This document shows positions 35,699 to 44,489 of a DNA stretch of 64,000 nucleotides, in pieces (the stretch's first letter is position 1; every line of letters begins with the position of its first letter). Under the pieces are notes generated by a model. That model was not told where the DNA came from. It was given only the letters and a program-made list of their open reading frames with translations, and searched no databases. The translations under genes were made by a program, and so were the position numbers. Source of the DNA: Serratia marcescens (GTDB taxonomy: Bacteria; Pseudomonadota; Gammaproteobacteria; Enterobacterales; Enterobacteriaceae); contig NZ_VFMJ01000001.1 in assembly GCF_006715005.1 (NCBI RefSeq), forward strand, positions 1,736,001 through 1,800,000. The letters are read 5' to 3'.

Positions 35699-36124
35699 TT
35701 ACAACAATCCCTTTTGCCGCAGCGTGAAGCGGGTGGCCTCGTTCAGATCGTAGTCCGCCAGGCGCTCGCGCGGCACCCAGGCGTAGTCGTCAAACTCGTC
35801 GTTGATCGTCACGTCGCGGTTGGCGGCATGGCAGTCGAAAATCAGGTAAATCATGTAGATTTGCTCCTGGCTGCCGTCGGCGTAGGTTTTGATACGCACG
35901 TCGTCGCGGAAGGTCCAGGGCGTGATGCTGTCGAGGATCAGCGCGGTGCCCAGCTCTTCGCGCACTTCGCGCCGCAGCGCCTGTTCAATCTGCTCACCCG
36001 GCTCGACGCCGCCGCCGGACAGTGCCCACTGGCCGGGGAATACGCCCTTGTGGGCGGCCATCTTGCACAGCAGGAAGGCGTTATCGTTTTCAATCAGCGG
36101 GCAGACAATGATGCGTTGGCGCAT
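35699..36124 (-). CDS. nudI: Nucleoside triphosphatase NudI
   Basis: 141-aa Nudix hydrolase acting on pyrimidine deoxynucleoside triphosphates. The complete Nudix box [22 protein letters not shown] provides the metal-binding Glu residues. [36 protein letters not shown] and [23 protein letters not shown] match NudI closely. It is monocistronic, 93 bp from pbpG on the same strand. Confidence 0.92.
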   Translation of the reverse strand: MRQRIIVCPLIENDNAFLLCKMAAHKGVFPGQWALSGGGVEPGEQIEQALRREVREELGTALILDSITPWTFRDDVRIKTYADGSQEQIYMIYLIFDCHAANRDVTINDEFDDYAWVPRERLADYDLNEATRFTLRQKGLL

Positions 36125-36354
36125 GGATGACTCCTGTCAAAAAAACCAAGCCGCAGGGTAGCAGATTTGGTGGCGCGCGGCAGCGAGGAAGGTCGCGTTC
36201 TGCGCGGCGGCGGGAAATCCCATTGGCGCTTGCTATGCCACCGGCTTTGTCTTCTTCAACGGGAAATCAATCGCCGATGTTATTAAGTATCAATTAGTAT
36301 GATTTCTCTTCAGGATAAAGAACGGACTTTAACCTGTCACGGAGTGGATAACGC

Positions 36355-37785
36355 ATGCTTAATGGAATAAAACCGCTGTGCCTGACTCTCTTGCTGTTGC
36401 TGTCGGCCTGCCACAGCGGGCCGGTCAGACAGCCACCTCACGACGCCACGGCGTCTGCCCCTATCGATCCAACCAAGTCGCTTTTTCCGTTGGACAATTA
36501 TTCGCAGTCTGTCGATAAATGGCTGCCTCCCGGCCCACAGCGGCAGGTTGCCGTGCTGGATCCTGCCGCCCAGCAACGTCATTTTTCTGCCCTCAAATCC
36601 CACTATTTTGGCATGGGGCCGAATGAAGAATCCCCCTGGAATCCGCATTACATCGCTTCCGTCTTGAGCCGTGAAGCGGAAAGCCATCGTGATGCCGCCA
36701 TGGATAAATATCTTGGCAATGAAAGTGTCTCCTGGGGTGAAAACTTCAGGACTTACGCTGACCGCTGGAAACAGCAGGTCAGGAATAATGCGTCTGTCGG
36801 CATTGACAAGGCTTATCATTCTTCGGCCAGGGGTATTGCGATTAGGGAAACGCTGGTCAGGATCTTGCCGACAGACGATCCGGCTTATGACGATCCGCGT
36901 CTGGCAGGGCAAGGTTATCCCTTTGATAATTTGCAGGACTCTTCTATCCGCCCCGGAACACCGGTATACGTTGTGGCGGAAAGCCGCGATAAACGCTGGA
37001 ACTACGTCATATCGCCTACGGTGATCGGCTGGGTGCATAGCGAAGATATCGCGGCGGCGGATCGGCGGTTTGTCAGCGAATGGCTGGCGCTGGCAGGGAA
37101 AAATTTGGGAGCATTCATTCAGCAGCCAGTATCTGTACAAGAAGGGGAACTGTTTTATTTTACGGCGCGCCACGGCACGATTCTGCCATTTTACCGTCAC
37201 CGGCAGGGTGTTTTTAAGGTTGCCGTGCCGGTACGCCGGGAGGATGGCCGCGCGCAGATTCGCCGGATCGGTGTAGCGGAGGAGGTGTTTACCGCCATGC
37301 CGTGGAAAATGACGCCAGACCATCTTGCCACGTTGATGCGTTCGATGAGCGGCAGGCCCTACGGCTGGGGGAATTATAACTTCAATAATGACTGCTCGGC
37401 CGAACTGCGCAGCCTGTTGATGCCTTTCGGGGTGTTTCTTCCCAGGAATTCCGCCGCGCAGATACAGGCGGCAAGCCGGGTGATCGATCTCAGTCAAGCG
37501 AGCACGGATGAACGGCTGCGCTATCTCAAGGAACATGGCAAACCGTTCACCACGCTGGTCTACATTCCGGGCCATATCATGCTGTATATCGGCAACGCGA
37601 CCATTAACGGCCAGAATGTCCCGATGACGTACCAGAATATCTGGGGCCTGCGCCCGGCAGATTCAAAAAGCCGCAGCATTATCGGCGGCGCAGTCTTTTT
37701 CCCGCTTCTGGCGACCTATCCGGAGGATCCTGAACTGACCTCGCTGGCGGGCAAGGCGCAGTTTAAACTGGGTTTTATTGAGTAA
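36355..37785 (+). CDS. NlpC/P60-family lipoprotein, predicted cell-wall endopeptidase
   Basis: 476-aa lipoprotein (lipobox LSAC, Cys19). An N-terminal NlpC/P60-associated region (about 40-170) is followed by two SH3b-like segments (about 170-330: RGIAIRETLVRILP, GTPVYVVAESRDKRWNYVISPTVIGWVHSEDI). The C-terminal NlpC/P60 domain has catalytic Cys347 in NNDCSAELR and His407 in PGHIMLYIG. Such proteins cut stem peptides of peptidoglycan or recycle fragments. Codon use is less GC-rich than that of neighbours, and the gene sits next to the AT-rich GH18-like gene. Confidence 0.82.
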   Translation: MLNGIKPLCLTLLLLLSACHSGPVRQPPHDATASAPIDPTKSLFPLDNYSQSVDKWLPPGPQRQVAVLDPAAQQRHFSALKSHYFGMGPNEESPWNPHYIASVLSREAESHRDAAMDKYLGNESVSWGENFRTYADRWKQQVRNNASVGIDKAYHSSARGIAIRETLVRILPTDDPAYDDPRLAGQGYPFDNLQDSSIRPGTPVYVVAESRDKRWNYVISPTVIGWVHSEDIAAADRRFVSEWLALAGKNLGAFIQQPVSVQEGELFYFTARHGTILPFYRHRQGVFKVAVPVRREDGRAQIRRIGVAEEVFTAMPWKMTPDHLATLMRSMSGRPYGWGNYNFNNDCSAELRSLLMPFGVFLPRNSAAQIQAASRVIDLSQASTDERLRYLKEHGKPFTTLVYIPGHIMLYIGNATINGQNVPMTYQNIWGLRPADSKSRSIIGGAVFFPLLATYPEDPELTSLAGKAQFKLGFIE

Positions 37786-37794
37786 CCTCTGCAT

Positions 37795-37832
37795 GCCTAT
37801 CAAGTGGCCGTTTCGTCGGTCTCTTGATAGGC
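37795..37832. terminator. Hairpin between the convergent NlpC/P60 and GH18-like genes
   Basis: GCCTATCAAG (37795-37804) pairs perfectly with CTTGATAGGC (37823-37832) around an 18-nt loop, between two convergent genes. There is no strong T-run. It is probably a shared transcript end. Confidence 0.5.
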
Positions 37833-37850
37833 GATGGCAAGCGGGGTGTG

Positions 37851-38603
37851 TTAATTGCCTAGCCTGTCTTTGATGATTTTATCATGTTGATCCGTCAGGT
37901 TGGCGTAATTCCAAATAAACAATCCGCCAAGATTAAAATCCAGAACCTGATCGATAAAGTAATTTAAATTCCAGTCGGTCAATCCCCGCGTCGTTAGGGC
38001 CAAAATGCATTTTTTATTCTCGGCGCCGTTGGCCAACGATTGTTTTAATGCCGGGATGACATTAGCGAGAATATCGTCATTGCTCCACATCGCTGCGGCA
38101 TAGCAATAATGAATAAAGCGATCGCACTGGCCTGACAGAATGATTTTTCTGACTTTCTCGTTGAGCTTTTTACCATTTTCCGTATTGGGATGATTGTACG
38201 AATAGCCGGCAATAAAACCCAAGCTGGTCTCTTTACGGGCCTCTTTTAGTCGTTTCATGGTTTCGATGACGCGTTCGGTGTTCATGTTGCATTCGTCATC
38301 AAAATCGACGCCGTCCCAGCCCCGGTTTACCGTGGCTTCAACGATCCTCAACACTTCATCCTCGTTTGCCGGCTTTTGCTGAGGAGAGCATCCGCCGCCG
38401 CCATAGACCCAGAGCGTCTTCCCTTTAAAACCGGGGAGAGTATCGGGTTTGTTTTGCTTTTCCGGGCTCCATCCTGGATGCGCTGATGTGCCCGTGGTCA
38501 ATCCATCAAGGTTGGTGACCATACCATACATCATGACATCGAATTCTTTGAGGGGCTGGCCAGTCAGAGACTGGCTCCATCCACCCGTAATAAACGTGTT
38601 CAT
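37851..38603 (-). CDS. Small GH18-like TIM-barrel hydrolase
   Basis: 250-aa protein with the glycoside hydrolase family 18 catalytic motif DxxDxDxE as DGVDFDDE at 97-104 (putative acid Glu104). It is preceded by KGKTLWVYGGGG (family 18 strand 3 with the GG) and followed by LGFIAGYSYNHPN and FIHYCYAAAMWSND, the positions of later barrel strands. GGLFIWNYANL near the C-terminus fits the last strand. There is no signal peptide and no chitin-binding domain, and it is much shorter than chitinases A/B. The gene is clearly more AT-rich than its surroundings. AAGGAG precedes the start. Confidence 0.65.
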   Translation of the reverse strand: MNTFITGGWSQSLTGQPLKEFDVMMYGMVTNLDGLTTGTSAHPGWSPEKQNKPDTLPGFKGKTLWVYGGGGCSPQQKPANEDEVLRIVEATVNRGWDGVDFDDECNMNTERVIETMKRLKEARKETSLGFIAGYSYNHPNTENGKKLNEKVRKIILSGQCDRFIHYCYAAAMWSNDDILANVIPALKQSLANGAENKKCILALTTRGLTDWNLNYFIDQVLDFNLGGLFIWNYANLTDQHDKIIKDRLGN

Positions 38604-38860
38604 CGTCGTTGTCTCCTTATTAATAGTGTTCCTTAAATAAATATGTCTTGCGTGATTGAGGGTATCAGTCTCTATATTGATGTTGCCATTGTGCAGTCAC
38701 TGACCGGGCAAAGGATAAAAACTATTTTGAGTTAACATGACGTTTTTATGACGAAAATATTAATCATCAGGAACGCTGAAAATCATTAACGCCGATAGAT
38801 AAAGATTGCTATAACAGCGGGGACGATCTGGGTTAACGGCGAGAGGCAGGATAAGGCGTT

Positions 38861-39889
38861 ATGGTGCAACGGTTAGCGGAAAAGATGCACAAGCTGGATT
38901 TTGATGATGAAGTGACCGGGCTGATCTACGGCTATGCGTTTCGTTCCGGTGAGCCGCCGGCGCGCCTGAACTCGCAGCAGGTTTGCCAGGCCTACCAGGC
39001 GTTGCCGCCCGGCGACGGTTTTATCTGGCTGCATCTCAATCTCAACCACGCGGCAGCGGAGAAGTGGCTGAAAAACCATTTCGCCATTTCCGATTTTTTC
39101 TTTCACGAGATTCGCCACGGCTCCCACACCACGCGCATCGAGCGCCAGGGCGACGATCTGTTCGCCGTACTCAACGACGTGATTTTCCACCCCGAGGACA
39201 GCAACCCGGAGACGGCGACGCTGTGGCTCTATTGCTGCCGTGGGCTGGTGGTCACGGTGCGTCACAAACCGGTGCGATTGATTGAACGGCTGCTCGGCCG
39301 CCTGACGGTGCTGCAGCTGGCCTCGTCCACCGAACTGCTGGCGCACCTGCTGGAAGAGCAGGAAGACGTACTGGAACAGGTGGTGCGGCAGGCCAACCAG
39401 TATGTCGATACCATTGAGGACCGCTTGTTGACCCGCCGCGTCAAACGCAACCGCGCCGAGCTGGGGCGCATGCGTCGCATGTTATTGCGCTTTCAGCGTC
39501 TGCTGGCGCCGGAGCCGGCCGCGCTATTTCGCCTGTTGAACCGGCCGCCGACCTGGCTGAGCCGCGAGGTGGTGCAGGATCTGCGGCAGTTTACCGAAGA
39601 GTTCACCGTGGTGTTGAACGATCTGGCCAGTTTGACCGAACGCATCCGGCTGCTGCAGGAGGAGCTGGGCGCCAAGCTGATGGAGCAGAACAACCGCACG
39701 CTCTATACGCTGACGGTGATCACCGTGCTGGCGCTGCCGATCAATATCGTCGCCGGTTTCTTCGGCATGAACGTAGGGGGGATCCCGCTGGCCAGCAATC
39801 ACCACGGTTTTATCCTGCTGGTGTTGCTGGTCGGCAGTTTTACGCTGATCGCCGGTTATCTGGCGTTCAGACGCAGGGACGAGACGTAA
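38861..39889 (+). CDS. zntB: Zinc transporter ZntB (CorA family)
   Basis: 342-aa CorA/ZntB-type inner-membrane zinc transporter. A large cytoplasmic N-terminal domain and a long helix (about 180-275) lead to two C-terminal transmembrane helices. The pore motif is FFGMNVGGIP, the GMN signature with the GGIP continuation typical of ZntB. The start at 38861 gives a length slightly above E. coli ZntB (327 aa); an internal ATG nine codons later is possible. It is a single gene. Confidence 0.88.
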   Translation: MVQRLAEKMHKLDFDDEVTGLIYGYAFRSGEPPARLNSQQVCQAYQALPPGDGFIWLHLNLNHAAAEKWLKNHFAISDFFFHEIRHGSHTTRIERQGDDLFAVLNDVIFHPEDSNPETATLWLYCCRGLVVTVRHKPVRLIERLLGRLTVLQLASSTELLAHLLEEQEDVLEQVVRQANQYVDTIEDRLLTRRVKRNRAELGRMRRMLLRFQRLLAPEPAALFRLLNRPPTWLSREVVQDLRQFTEEFTVVLNDLASLTERIRLLQEELGAKLMEQNNRTLYTLTVITVLALPINIVAGFFGMNVGGIPLASNHHGFILLVLLVGSFTLIAGYLAFRRRDET

Positions 39890-40423
39890 TTACAGGCGGG
39901 CGCGGTACTCTTCTTCCAGCCGGGCATGGGTGCTCCAGAACGGCTGCGGCGCCCGATCGTGCAGGCGATCCAGCAGGATATCCAGATGGGTGTGCCAGCC
40001 GCCGGCGACGCTGAGCATCTCGTCGCGGTTGGCCAAGCGCCGGTGGGTCACCGTCAGCAGTACCGCGTTTCCCTGTTCCGTCAGTTCGAAAGTCACCTCG
40101 GAAGGGCGGCCCTGATCCTGTTCGGCCCAGGTAAAGCTCAGCAGACGCGGCGGGAACAGGCAGGTGATGTGGCCGCGGTTGCTGACGCAGCCGCCGTGCT
40201 GTTTGTACTTGGCCGGCGGTGGTTCGTGCTCGCCCGCCAGATCGGAGTTGCGAAACTCCAGCTCCAGCGACGCGCCGTTTTCCAACTTCATGGCGCCGGC
40301 CGCCAGCCAGGTGGCGCGCTTGTCGGATTCGGTCAGGTAAGCCCACACCCGCTCGATGGGGCCGGGCAGCAGCCGCTGGATGCGCAGCGTGCCGGGTTCG
40401 ATAATCATGCCGTAATCATTCAT
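39890..40423 (-). CDS. SRPBCC (AHSA1/START-like) domain protein
   Basis: 177-aa hydrophobic-ligand-binding fold protein. LRIQRLLPGPIERVWAYLTESDKRATWLAAGAM is the typical AHSA1-like start, and LLSFTWAEQDQGRPSEVTFELTEQGNAVLLTVTHRRL the typical middle. It follows the ArsR-type regulator gene by 3 bp, a common arrangement in which the regulator controls this gene. The ligand is unknown. It is convergent with zntB, whose stop codon directly abuts the end of this gene at 39890. Confidence 0.87.
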   Translation of the reverse strand: MNDYGMIIEPGTLRIQRLLPGPIERVWAYLTESDKRATWLAAGAMKLENGASLELEFRNSDLAGEHEPPPAKYKQHGGCVSNRGHITCLFPPRLLSFTWAEQDQGRPSEVTFELTEQGNAVLLTVTHRRLANRDEMLSVAGGWHTHLDILLDRLHDRAPQPFWSTHARLEEEYRARL

Positions 40424-40426
40424 GGT

Positions 40427-40774
40427 TCACTCCTTGGGAGGAAGCTGTTCGGGCTGCAGCAGCGCCTGTTCGAGCGCATCCAGCCGTTCAGTCCAGAAAT
40501 GTTCATAGGTTTGCAGCCATTGCATGGCCTGCGCCATAGGCTCGGGTTCGAGCCGGCAGATATGGTTTCTTCCTTGCACGGTGCGTTGCACCAGGCCCGC
40601 ATGTTCCAGTGCTTTCACGTGCTTGGAGGCGCCGGCGAACGACATCTGCAGCGGCGCGGCCAGTTCGCCGATGCTGCGTTCACCGCCGGCCAGCGCGCGT
40701 AACATCGAGCGGCGGGTCGGGTCGGCCAGCGCATGAAAAATGGCGTCCAGCTGTGAGGAAGATAATTCAACCAT
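40427..40774 (-). CDS. ArsR-family transcriptional regulator
   Basis: 115-aa winged-helix repressor. LDAIFHALADPTRRSMLRAL, ERSIGELAAPLQMSFAGASKHVKALEHAGLV and RTVQGRNHICRLEPEPM are characteristic of the ArsR subgroup paired with SRPBCC proteins. No metal-binding ELCVCDL motif is present. A perfect 20-bp palindrome covers its own start codon and a second inverted repeat lies 16 bp further upstream, which points to autorepression. Confidence 0.88.
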   Translation of the reverse strand: MVELSSSQLDAIFHALADPTRRSMLRALAGGERSIGELAAPLQMSFAGASKHVKALEHAGLVQRTVQGRNHICRLEPEPMAQAMQWLQTYEHFWTERLDALEQALLQPEQLPPKE

Positions 40775-40784
40775 ATGGTTGAAT
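40765..40784. promoter_or_regulatory. Palindromic operator overlapping the arsR-type start codon
   Basis: ATTCAACCATATGGTTGAAT is a perfect 20-bp palindrome that includes the start codon (40772-40774). It shares the half-site TTCAAC with the inverted repeat at 40801-40826. Confidence 0.75.
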
Positions 40785-40800
40785 ATAGAACAGGCAGGCT

Positions 40801-40826
40801 AATATTCAACCGTTTTGTTGAATATT
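40801..40826. promoter_or_regulatory. Second inverted repeat upstream of the arsR-type gene
   Basis: AATATTCAAC (40801-40810) and GTTGAATATT (40817-40826) are exact complements with a 6-bp spacer. Together with the palindrome at the start codon it forms a tandem operator candidate. Confidence 0.7.
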
Positions 40827-40856
40827 TTTTGCCCCGGCGAAAAACCGGGACGAGGA

Positions 40857-42083
40857 TCAGGCGCCGGCGTGCGTCAGCAGCGCGTTCAGCAACACATCGG
40901 CACCGGCGGCGGCCCAGGCGGGGGTGATGTCTTCCCGTTCGTTGTGGCTGATGCCGTCCACGCAGGGGATGAAAATCATGGCGGTCGGGGCGACGCGGTT
41001 AAGGTAACAGGCATCGTGGCCGGCGCCGGAAATCATGTCGCGATGGCGATAGCCCAATGCTTGCGCGGCGTGGCGTACGCTGTCGATGCAGCCCCGATCG
41101 AAAGCGATCGGAGGATACTGAAAGATGCGCTCGGCGCGAGCGGTCAGGCCGCCGTCGTTGACGTGGGCGACCGCCGCCAGCAGGCGCTGCTCCATTTGCT
41201 CCAGTGTAGCCTCCTCAGGATGGCGGAATTCGACGCTGAAAAAGACCCGGCCCGGCACCACGTTGCGTGAATTGGGGGTGATGTGCGCCATGCCCACCGT
41301 GGCGCGCGCGTCGGGCGCGAAATCCCAACCGATGCGGTTGACCGCCGTGACCAGCTCCGTAAAGCCCAACAGGGCGTCGCGGCGGCGATCCATCGGCGTG
41401 GTGCCGGCATGGGCGCTGAAGCCGACGACTTCCAGCTCGTACCAGCGCTGCCCTTGTGCGGCGGTCACGACGCCGATGTCGAGGTGTTCCGCTTCCAGAA
41501 TCGGCCCTTGTTCGATGTGCAGCTCGAAGGCGGCGTGGATCGGCATGCCGCCCACCGGATGCTCACCGGCGTAACCGATGCGCTCCAGCGCGTCGCCGAG
41601 GCTGACGCCATGTTCGTCGCGGCGCGACAGGCCGTACTCCAGGTCGAAGACCCCGGCGAACACGCCGGAGGCGATCATCGCCGGCGCGAAGCGTGCGCCT
41701 TCTTCGTTGGTCCAGTTGATCACTTCAATTGCGCGTTCGGTGACGATCTGCCGATCGTTAAGCGTGCGAATAACCTCCAATCCGGCCAGCACGCCGTAGA
41801 TGCCGTCGAAACGGCCACCGCGGGGCTGCGAGTCGCCGTGAGAACCGGTAACCACCGGCGCCAGCTCGGGCCGGGAGCCTTCACGGCGCAGGAACATGTT
41901 GCCCATCCGATCGACGCGCACGCTGCAACCGGCCTCCAGCGCCCAGAGGCGCAGCTGGTCGCGCGCCTGCCGATCCTCTTCGCTGAGCGCCAAGCGGGTG
42001 ACTCCGTTTTCGGCGATGGCGCCGAACTGCGCCATCGCGTGCAGGCTTTGCCACAGGCGCTCGCCGTTGACCCGATACGTCAT
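40857..42083 (-). CDS. N-carbamoyl-L-amino acid hydrolase (HyuC/AtcC-like, M20 family)
   Basis: 408-aa zinc-dependent amidohydrolase that removes the carbamoyl group from N-carbamoyl amino acids, giving amino acid, CO2 and ammonia. GSHGDSQPRGGRFDG and NWTNEEGARFAPAMIASGVFAG hold the metal ligands; FELHIEQGPILEAE, FSAHAGTTPMDRRRDAL, NVVPGRV and GAGHDACYLNRVAPTAMIFIPC are family features. It overlaps the upstream ATC-hydrolase-like gene (TAATG). With that partner, N-carbamoyl-L-cysteine is a plausible substrate, but other carbamoyl amino acids cannot be excluded. Confidence 0.85.
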   Translation of the reverse strand: MTYRVNGERLWQSLHAMAQFGAIAENGVTRLALSEEDRQARDQLRLWALEAGCSVRVDRMGNMFLRREGSRPELAPVVTGSHGDSQPRGGRFDGIYGVLAGLEVIRTLNDRQIVTERAIEVINWTNEEGARFAPAMIASGVFAGVFDLEYGLSRRDEHGVSLGDALERIGYAGEHPVGGMPIHAAFELHIEQGPILEAEHLDIGVVTAAQGQRWYELEVVGFSAHAGTTPMDRRRDALLGFTELVTAVNRIGWDFAPDARATVGMAHITPNSRNVVPGRVFFSVEFRHPEEATLEQMEQRLLAAVAHVNDGGLTARAERIFQYPPIAFDRGCIDSVRHAAQALGYRHRDMISGAGHDACYLNRVAPTAMIFIPCVDGISHNEREDITPAWAAAGADVLLNALLTHAGA

Positions 42084-42571
42084 TATTCTTCTCCCGGTGT
42101 TTTGGCGGTGTAGCGGAAATCGCAGCAGGGGGCGCCGGACATGATGGTTTGGCTGCGCTGCAGCTCGACCTCCGGGGCATAACCGACAATGAACTGGCTG
42201 TCGCGCGCGCAGGAGAGCAGGTGGCCGATTTCCCCCAGCCCCATCTCGTGATACATCTCGGCGTAGCGGCAGCGGGTGACGTTATAGTCGAAGTGCTGTT
42301 CGTCCTGGTTGATCACCTCGACGCGCAGCGCATCGTCTTTTTCCCACAGGTACTGCAAGGCGGCGAAGCTGCGCAGATCCGCGCCGTTCGGCTCCTGGGC
42401 GGCGAACTGTTTGCCCGCCGCGATGGCGGCATTCTCGATGGCTTCGCCGATCACCGCCTGAGCGCGCACCTTGCCGATTTCACGCACCAGGATCTGGTAG
42501 ATCGGTTTGATGATCTCCGCTTCGATCTTTCTGCGGGCCAAAATGCCCAATTCGTTATTTGCACAGCTCAT
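42083..42571 (-). CDS. L-2-amino-thiazoline-4-carboxylate hydrolase-like protein (AtcB family)
   Basis: 162-aa protein that I place in the ATC hydrolase family by features such as FDYNVTRCRYAEMYHEMGLGEIGHLLSCARD and PEVELQRSQTIMSGAPCCDFRY. In Pseudomonas AtcB opens the thiazoline ring of ATC to N-carbamoyl-L-cysteine, which AtcC converts to L-cysteine. Here the next gene is an AtcC-type hydrolase, coupled through TAATG, and the preceding gene is a periplasmic binding protein. Family members also occur in other nitrogen-scavenging loci, so the substrate is not fixed. Confidence 0.75.
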   Translation of the reverse strand: MSCANNELGILARRKIEAEIIKPIYQILVREIGKVRAQAVIGEAIENAAIAAGKQFAAQEPNGADLRSFAALQYLWEKDDALRVEVINQDEQHFDYNVTRCRYAEMYHEMGLGEIGHLLSCARDSQFIVGYAPEVELQRSQTIMSGAPCCDFRYTAKTPGEE

Positions 42572-42589
42572 CGCCTTGCTCCTCTTGAT

Positions 42590-43741
42590 TTATTGTGGTT
42601 TGGCGCCGCCCAACACGGTTTGCGGCTGCCATTTGCCGTCGACCACCCGGTACAGGGTGAAGCTCGGCTGCTGCAGGTTGCCTTGCGCATCGAAGGCGAT
42701 GGCGCCGGTCACGCCCTGGTAATGTATGGCGCGCAGTTTCGGCAGATAATCGGCCGGATCGGCCGAGCCGGCCTGTTCGATGGCGGCGATCAGCACCCGG
42801 GTGGCGTCGTAGGCGAAGGGTGCATGCAGCTCGATGTGGGTGTGGTAACGATCGCGGTAGGCTTGTTCAAACGCCTTGCCGCCCGGCATCTGTTCCAGCG
42901 GCAGCCCTGGCTCCAGCGCCACCACGCCTTCGCCTTCCCGCTGCGCCAGCGTCAGGAAGGTCTGGCTGACAAAGCCGCCGGCGCCCATCAGCTGCGCGCT
43001 CATGCCCAGCTGTTTCAGTTTGCGCGCCAGCGGCGCCGCCTGGGAGTCCACGCCGCCGAAGAAGATCAGATCGGCGTTTTTGCTGCGCACGGTGGTCAGC
43101 ACGGCGCTGAAATCGACGGTCTTGTCGTCGACATACTCGCGGGTGACCGGCTGCACGCCCTGGGCCTGCAGCGATTTGATGAACTCATCCGCCAGGCCCT
43201 GGCCGAAGGCGGTGCGATCGTCGATTACCGCGATGCGCTGGGCTTTCAGCGTTTTCACCGCATATTGCCCGGCGTAGTTGCCGCCGTCGTCGTCGTGGCC
43301 CATCACGCGGAAACTGGTGTCAAAGCCTTGCTGCGTGTAGCCGTGACCGGTCGCCACCGGCGCCACCTGAGCGATGCCGGCGTCGTGGTAGATGCGTGCC
43401 GCCGGGATGCTGGTGCCGGTGTTCCAGTGGCCGACCACGCCGGCTACGCCTTCGTCGACCAAACGCTGCGCCACGGCCACGGCGGTGCGCGGATCGGACT
43501 GATCGTCCTCGGACAGTAATTTGAAGGTGACCGGTTTGCCGTTCAGCGTCGGTTTTTGTGCGTTGGCGTCGGCGATCGCTAGGCGCGCGCCGTTTTCAAG
43601 ATCTTTGCCGATGCGCGCGGAAGGGCCGGTCAGCGGCCCGGCCAGGCCGATCAACACGGTGTCATCCGCCAGCGCCGGAAGGCTCAGGATCATCGTCACG
43701 GCGGCCAGCGCCAACGGCTTGATGCGAAAGTTCTGCTGCAT
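42590..43741 (-). CDS. Branched-chain amino acid-type ABC transporter binding protein (LivJ/LivK-like)
   Basis: 383-aa periplasmic binding protein with a signal peptide (cleavage after LPALA, about residue 25). Family features: DTVLIGLAGPLTGPSARIGKDLENGARLAIADAN, VAGVVGHWNTGTSIPAARIYHDAGIAQVAPVATG, IAVIDDRTAFGQGLADEF and DLIFFGGVDSQAAPLARKL. Such proteins bind amino acids or amides and feed LivHM-type permeases, which are encoded upstream in the same operon. The hydrolase genes downstream suggest the ligand is a ring or carbamoyl compound. Confidence 0.88.
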   Translation of the reverse strand: MQQNFRIKPLALAAVTMILSLPALADDTVLIGLAGPLTGPSARIGKDLENGARLAIADANAQKPTLNGKPVTFKLLSEDDQSDPRTAVAVAQRLVDEGVAGVVGHWNTGTSIPAARIYHDAGIAQVAPVATGHGYTQQGFDTSFRVMGHDDDGGNYAGQYAVKTLKAQRIAVIDDRTAFGQGLADEFIKSLQAQGVQPVTREYVDDKTVDFSAVLTTVRSKNADLIFFGGVDSQAAPLARKLKQLGMSAQLMGAGGFVSQTFLTLAQREGEGVVALEPGLPLEQMPGGKAFEQAYRDRYHTHIELHAPFAYDATRVLIAAIEQAGSADPADYLPKLRAIHYQGVTGAIAFDAQGNLQQPSFTLYRVVDGKWQPQTVLGGAKPQ

Positions 43742-43775
43742 GTCATACTCCTGGTGCGGTTAAAGGTAACAACGG

Positions 43776-44489
43776 TTATTCACCCAAATAGATCTGTTTG
43801 ATTTTTTCATCGTCCAGCATGTCGGCGGAGCGGCCGCTGTGGCTCAGGCTGCCGCTGTCCAACACATAGGCGCGATCGGTAGACTCCAGTGCCAGGCGGG
43901 CGTTTTGCTCGACCAGCAATAGCGTGACGCCGTCACGAGCTAACTGTTTGATGACCGAAAAAATGGCCTCCACTACAATCGGCGCCAGCCCCATCGACGG
44001 TTCGTCCAATATCAACAGGCGTGGGCGGCTGAGCAGCGCGCGGCCCATCGCCACCATCTGTTGTTCGCCGCCCGAAAGCAGCCCGGCCGGTTGATGCAGG
44101 CGCTCGTTCAGTCGGGGGAAGGTGGCGCACACCCGTTCGAAATCGTGCCGTACCGCCGATGCGTCACGGCGCGCATAGGCGCCCAGCTGCAGGTTTTCTC
44201 GCACCGTCAGGCGGGTGAAAATGCCACGACCTTCCGGCACCATCACCAGCCCCTGTTGCAGCAAGCGGTGCGGCGGCACGCCGCGAATCGAACGGCCGTC
44301 GAACAGGATGTCGCCTTCGAACGGCTGCAGGCCGGTCAGCGCCCGCAGGCTGGAGGTCTTGCCTGCGCCATTGGCGCCGATCAGCGTGACCTGTTCGCCG
44401 GCGTTCACCGTAAAATCGATGCCTTTGACCGCATGAATGCCGCCATAAGACACTTTGAGTCGTTTAACGCTCAGCAAGGCTTCAGACAT
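43776..44489 (-). CDS. livF: ABC transporter ATP-binding protein, LivF type
   Basis: 237-aa ATPase of the HAAT importer family. Walker A GANGAGKTSSL, Q-loop region VPEGRGIFTRLTVRENL, signature LLSGGEQQMVAMGRALL, Walker B LLILDEPSMGLAP and switch region LLLVEQNARLAL all match LivF. Its ATG overlaps the end of the livG-type gene by 8 bp. An in-frame start 72 bp earlier would lie inside that gene and is rejected. Confidence 0.92.
   Translation of the reverse strand: MSEALLSVKRLKVSYGGIHAVKGIDFTVNAGEQVTLIGANGAGKTSSLRALTGLQPFEGDILFDGRSIRGVPPHRLLQQGLVMVPEGRGIFTRLTVRENLQLGAYARRDASAVRHDFERVCATFPRLNERLHQPAGLLSGGEQQMVAMGRALLSRPRLLILDEPSMGLAPIVVEAIFSVIKQLARDGVTLLLVEQNARLALESTDRAYVLDSGSLSHSGRSADMLDDEKIKQIYLGE

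Noticed and set aside
40830-40856. Hairpin CCCGG/CCGGG after the carbamoyl hydrolase gene as terminator
   Set aside because: Read in the direction of the gene it is followed by an A-run, so it does not have intrinsic terminator form.
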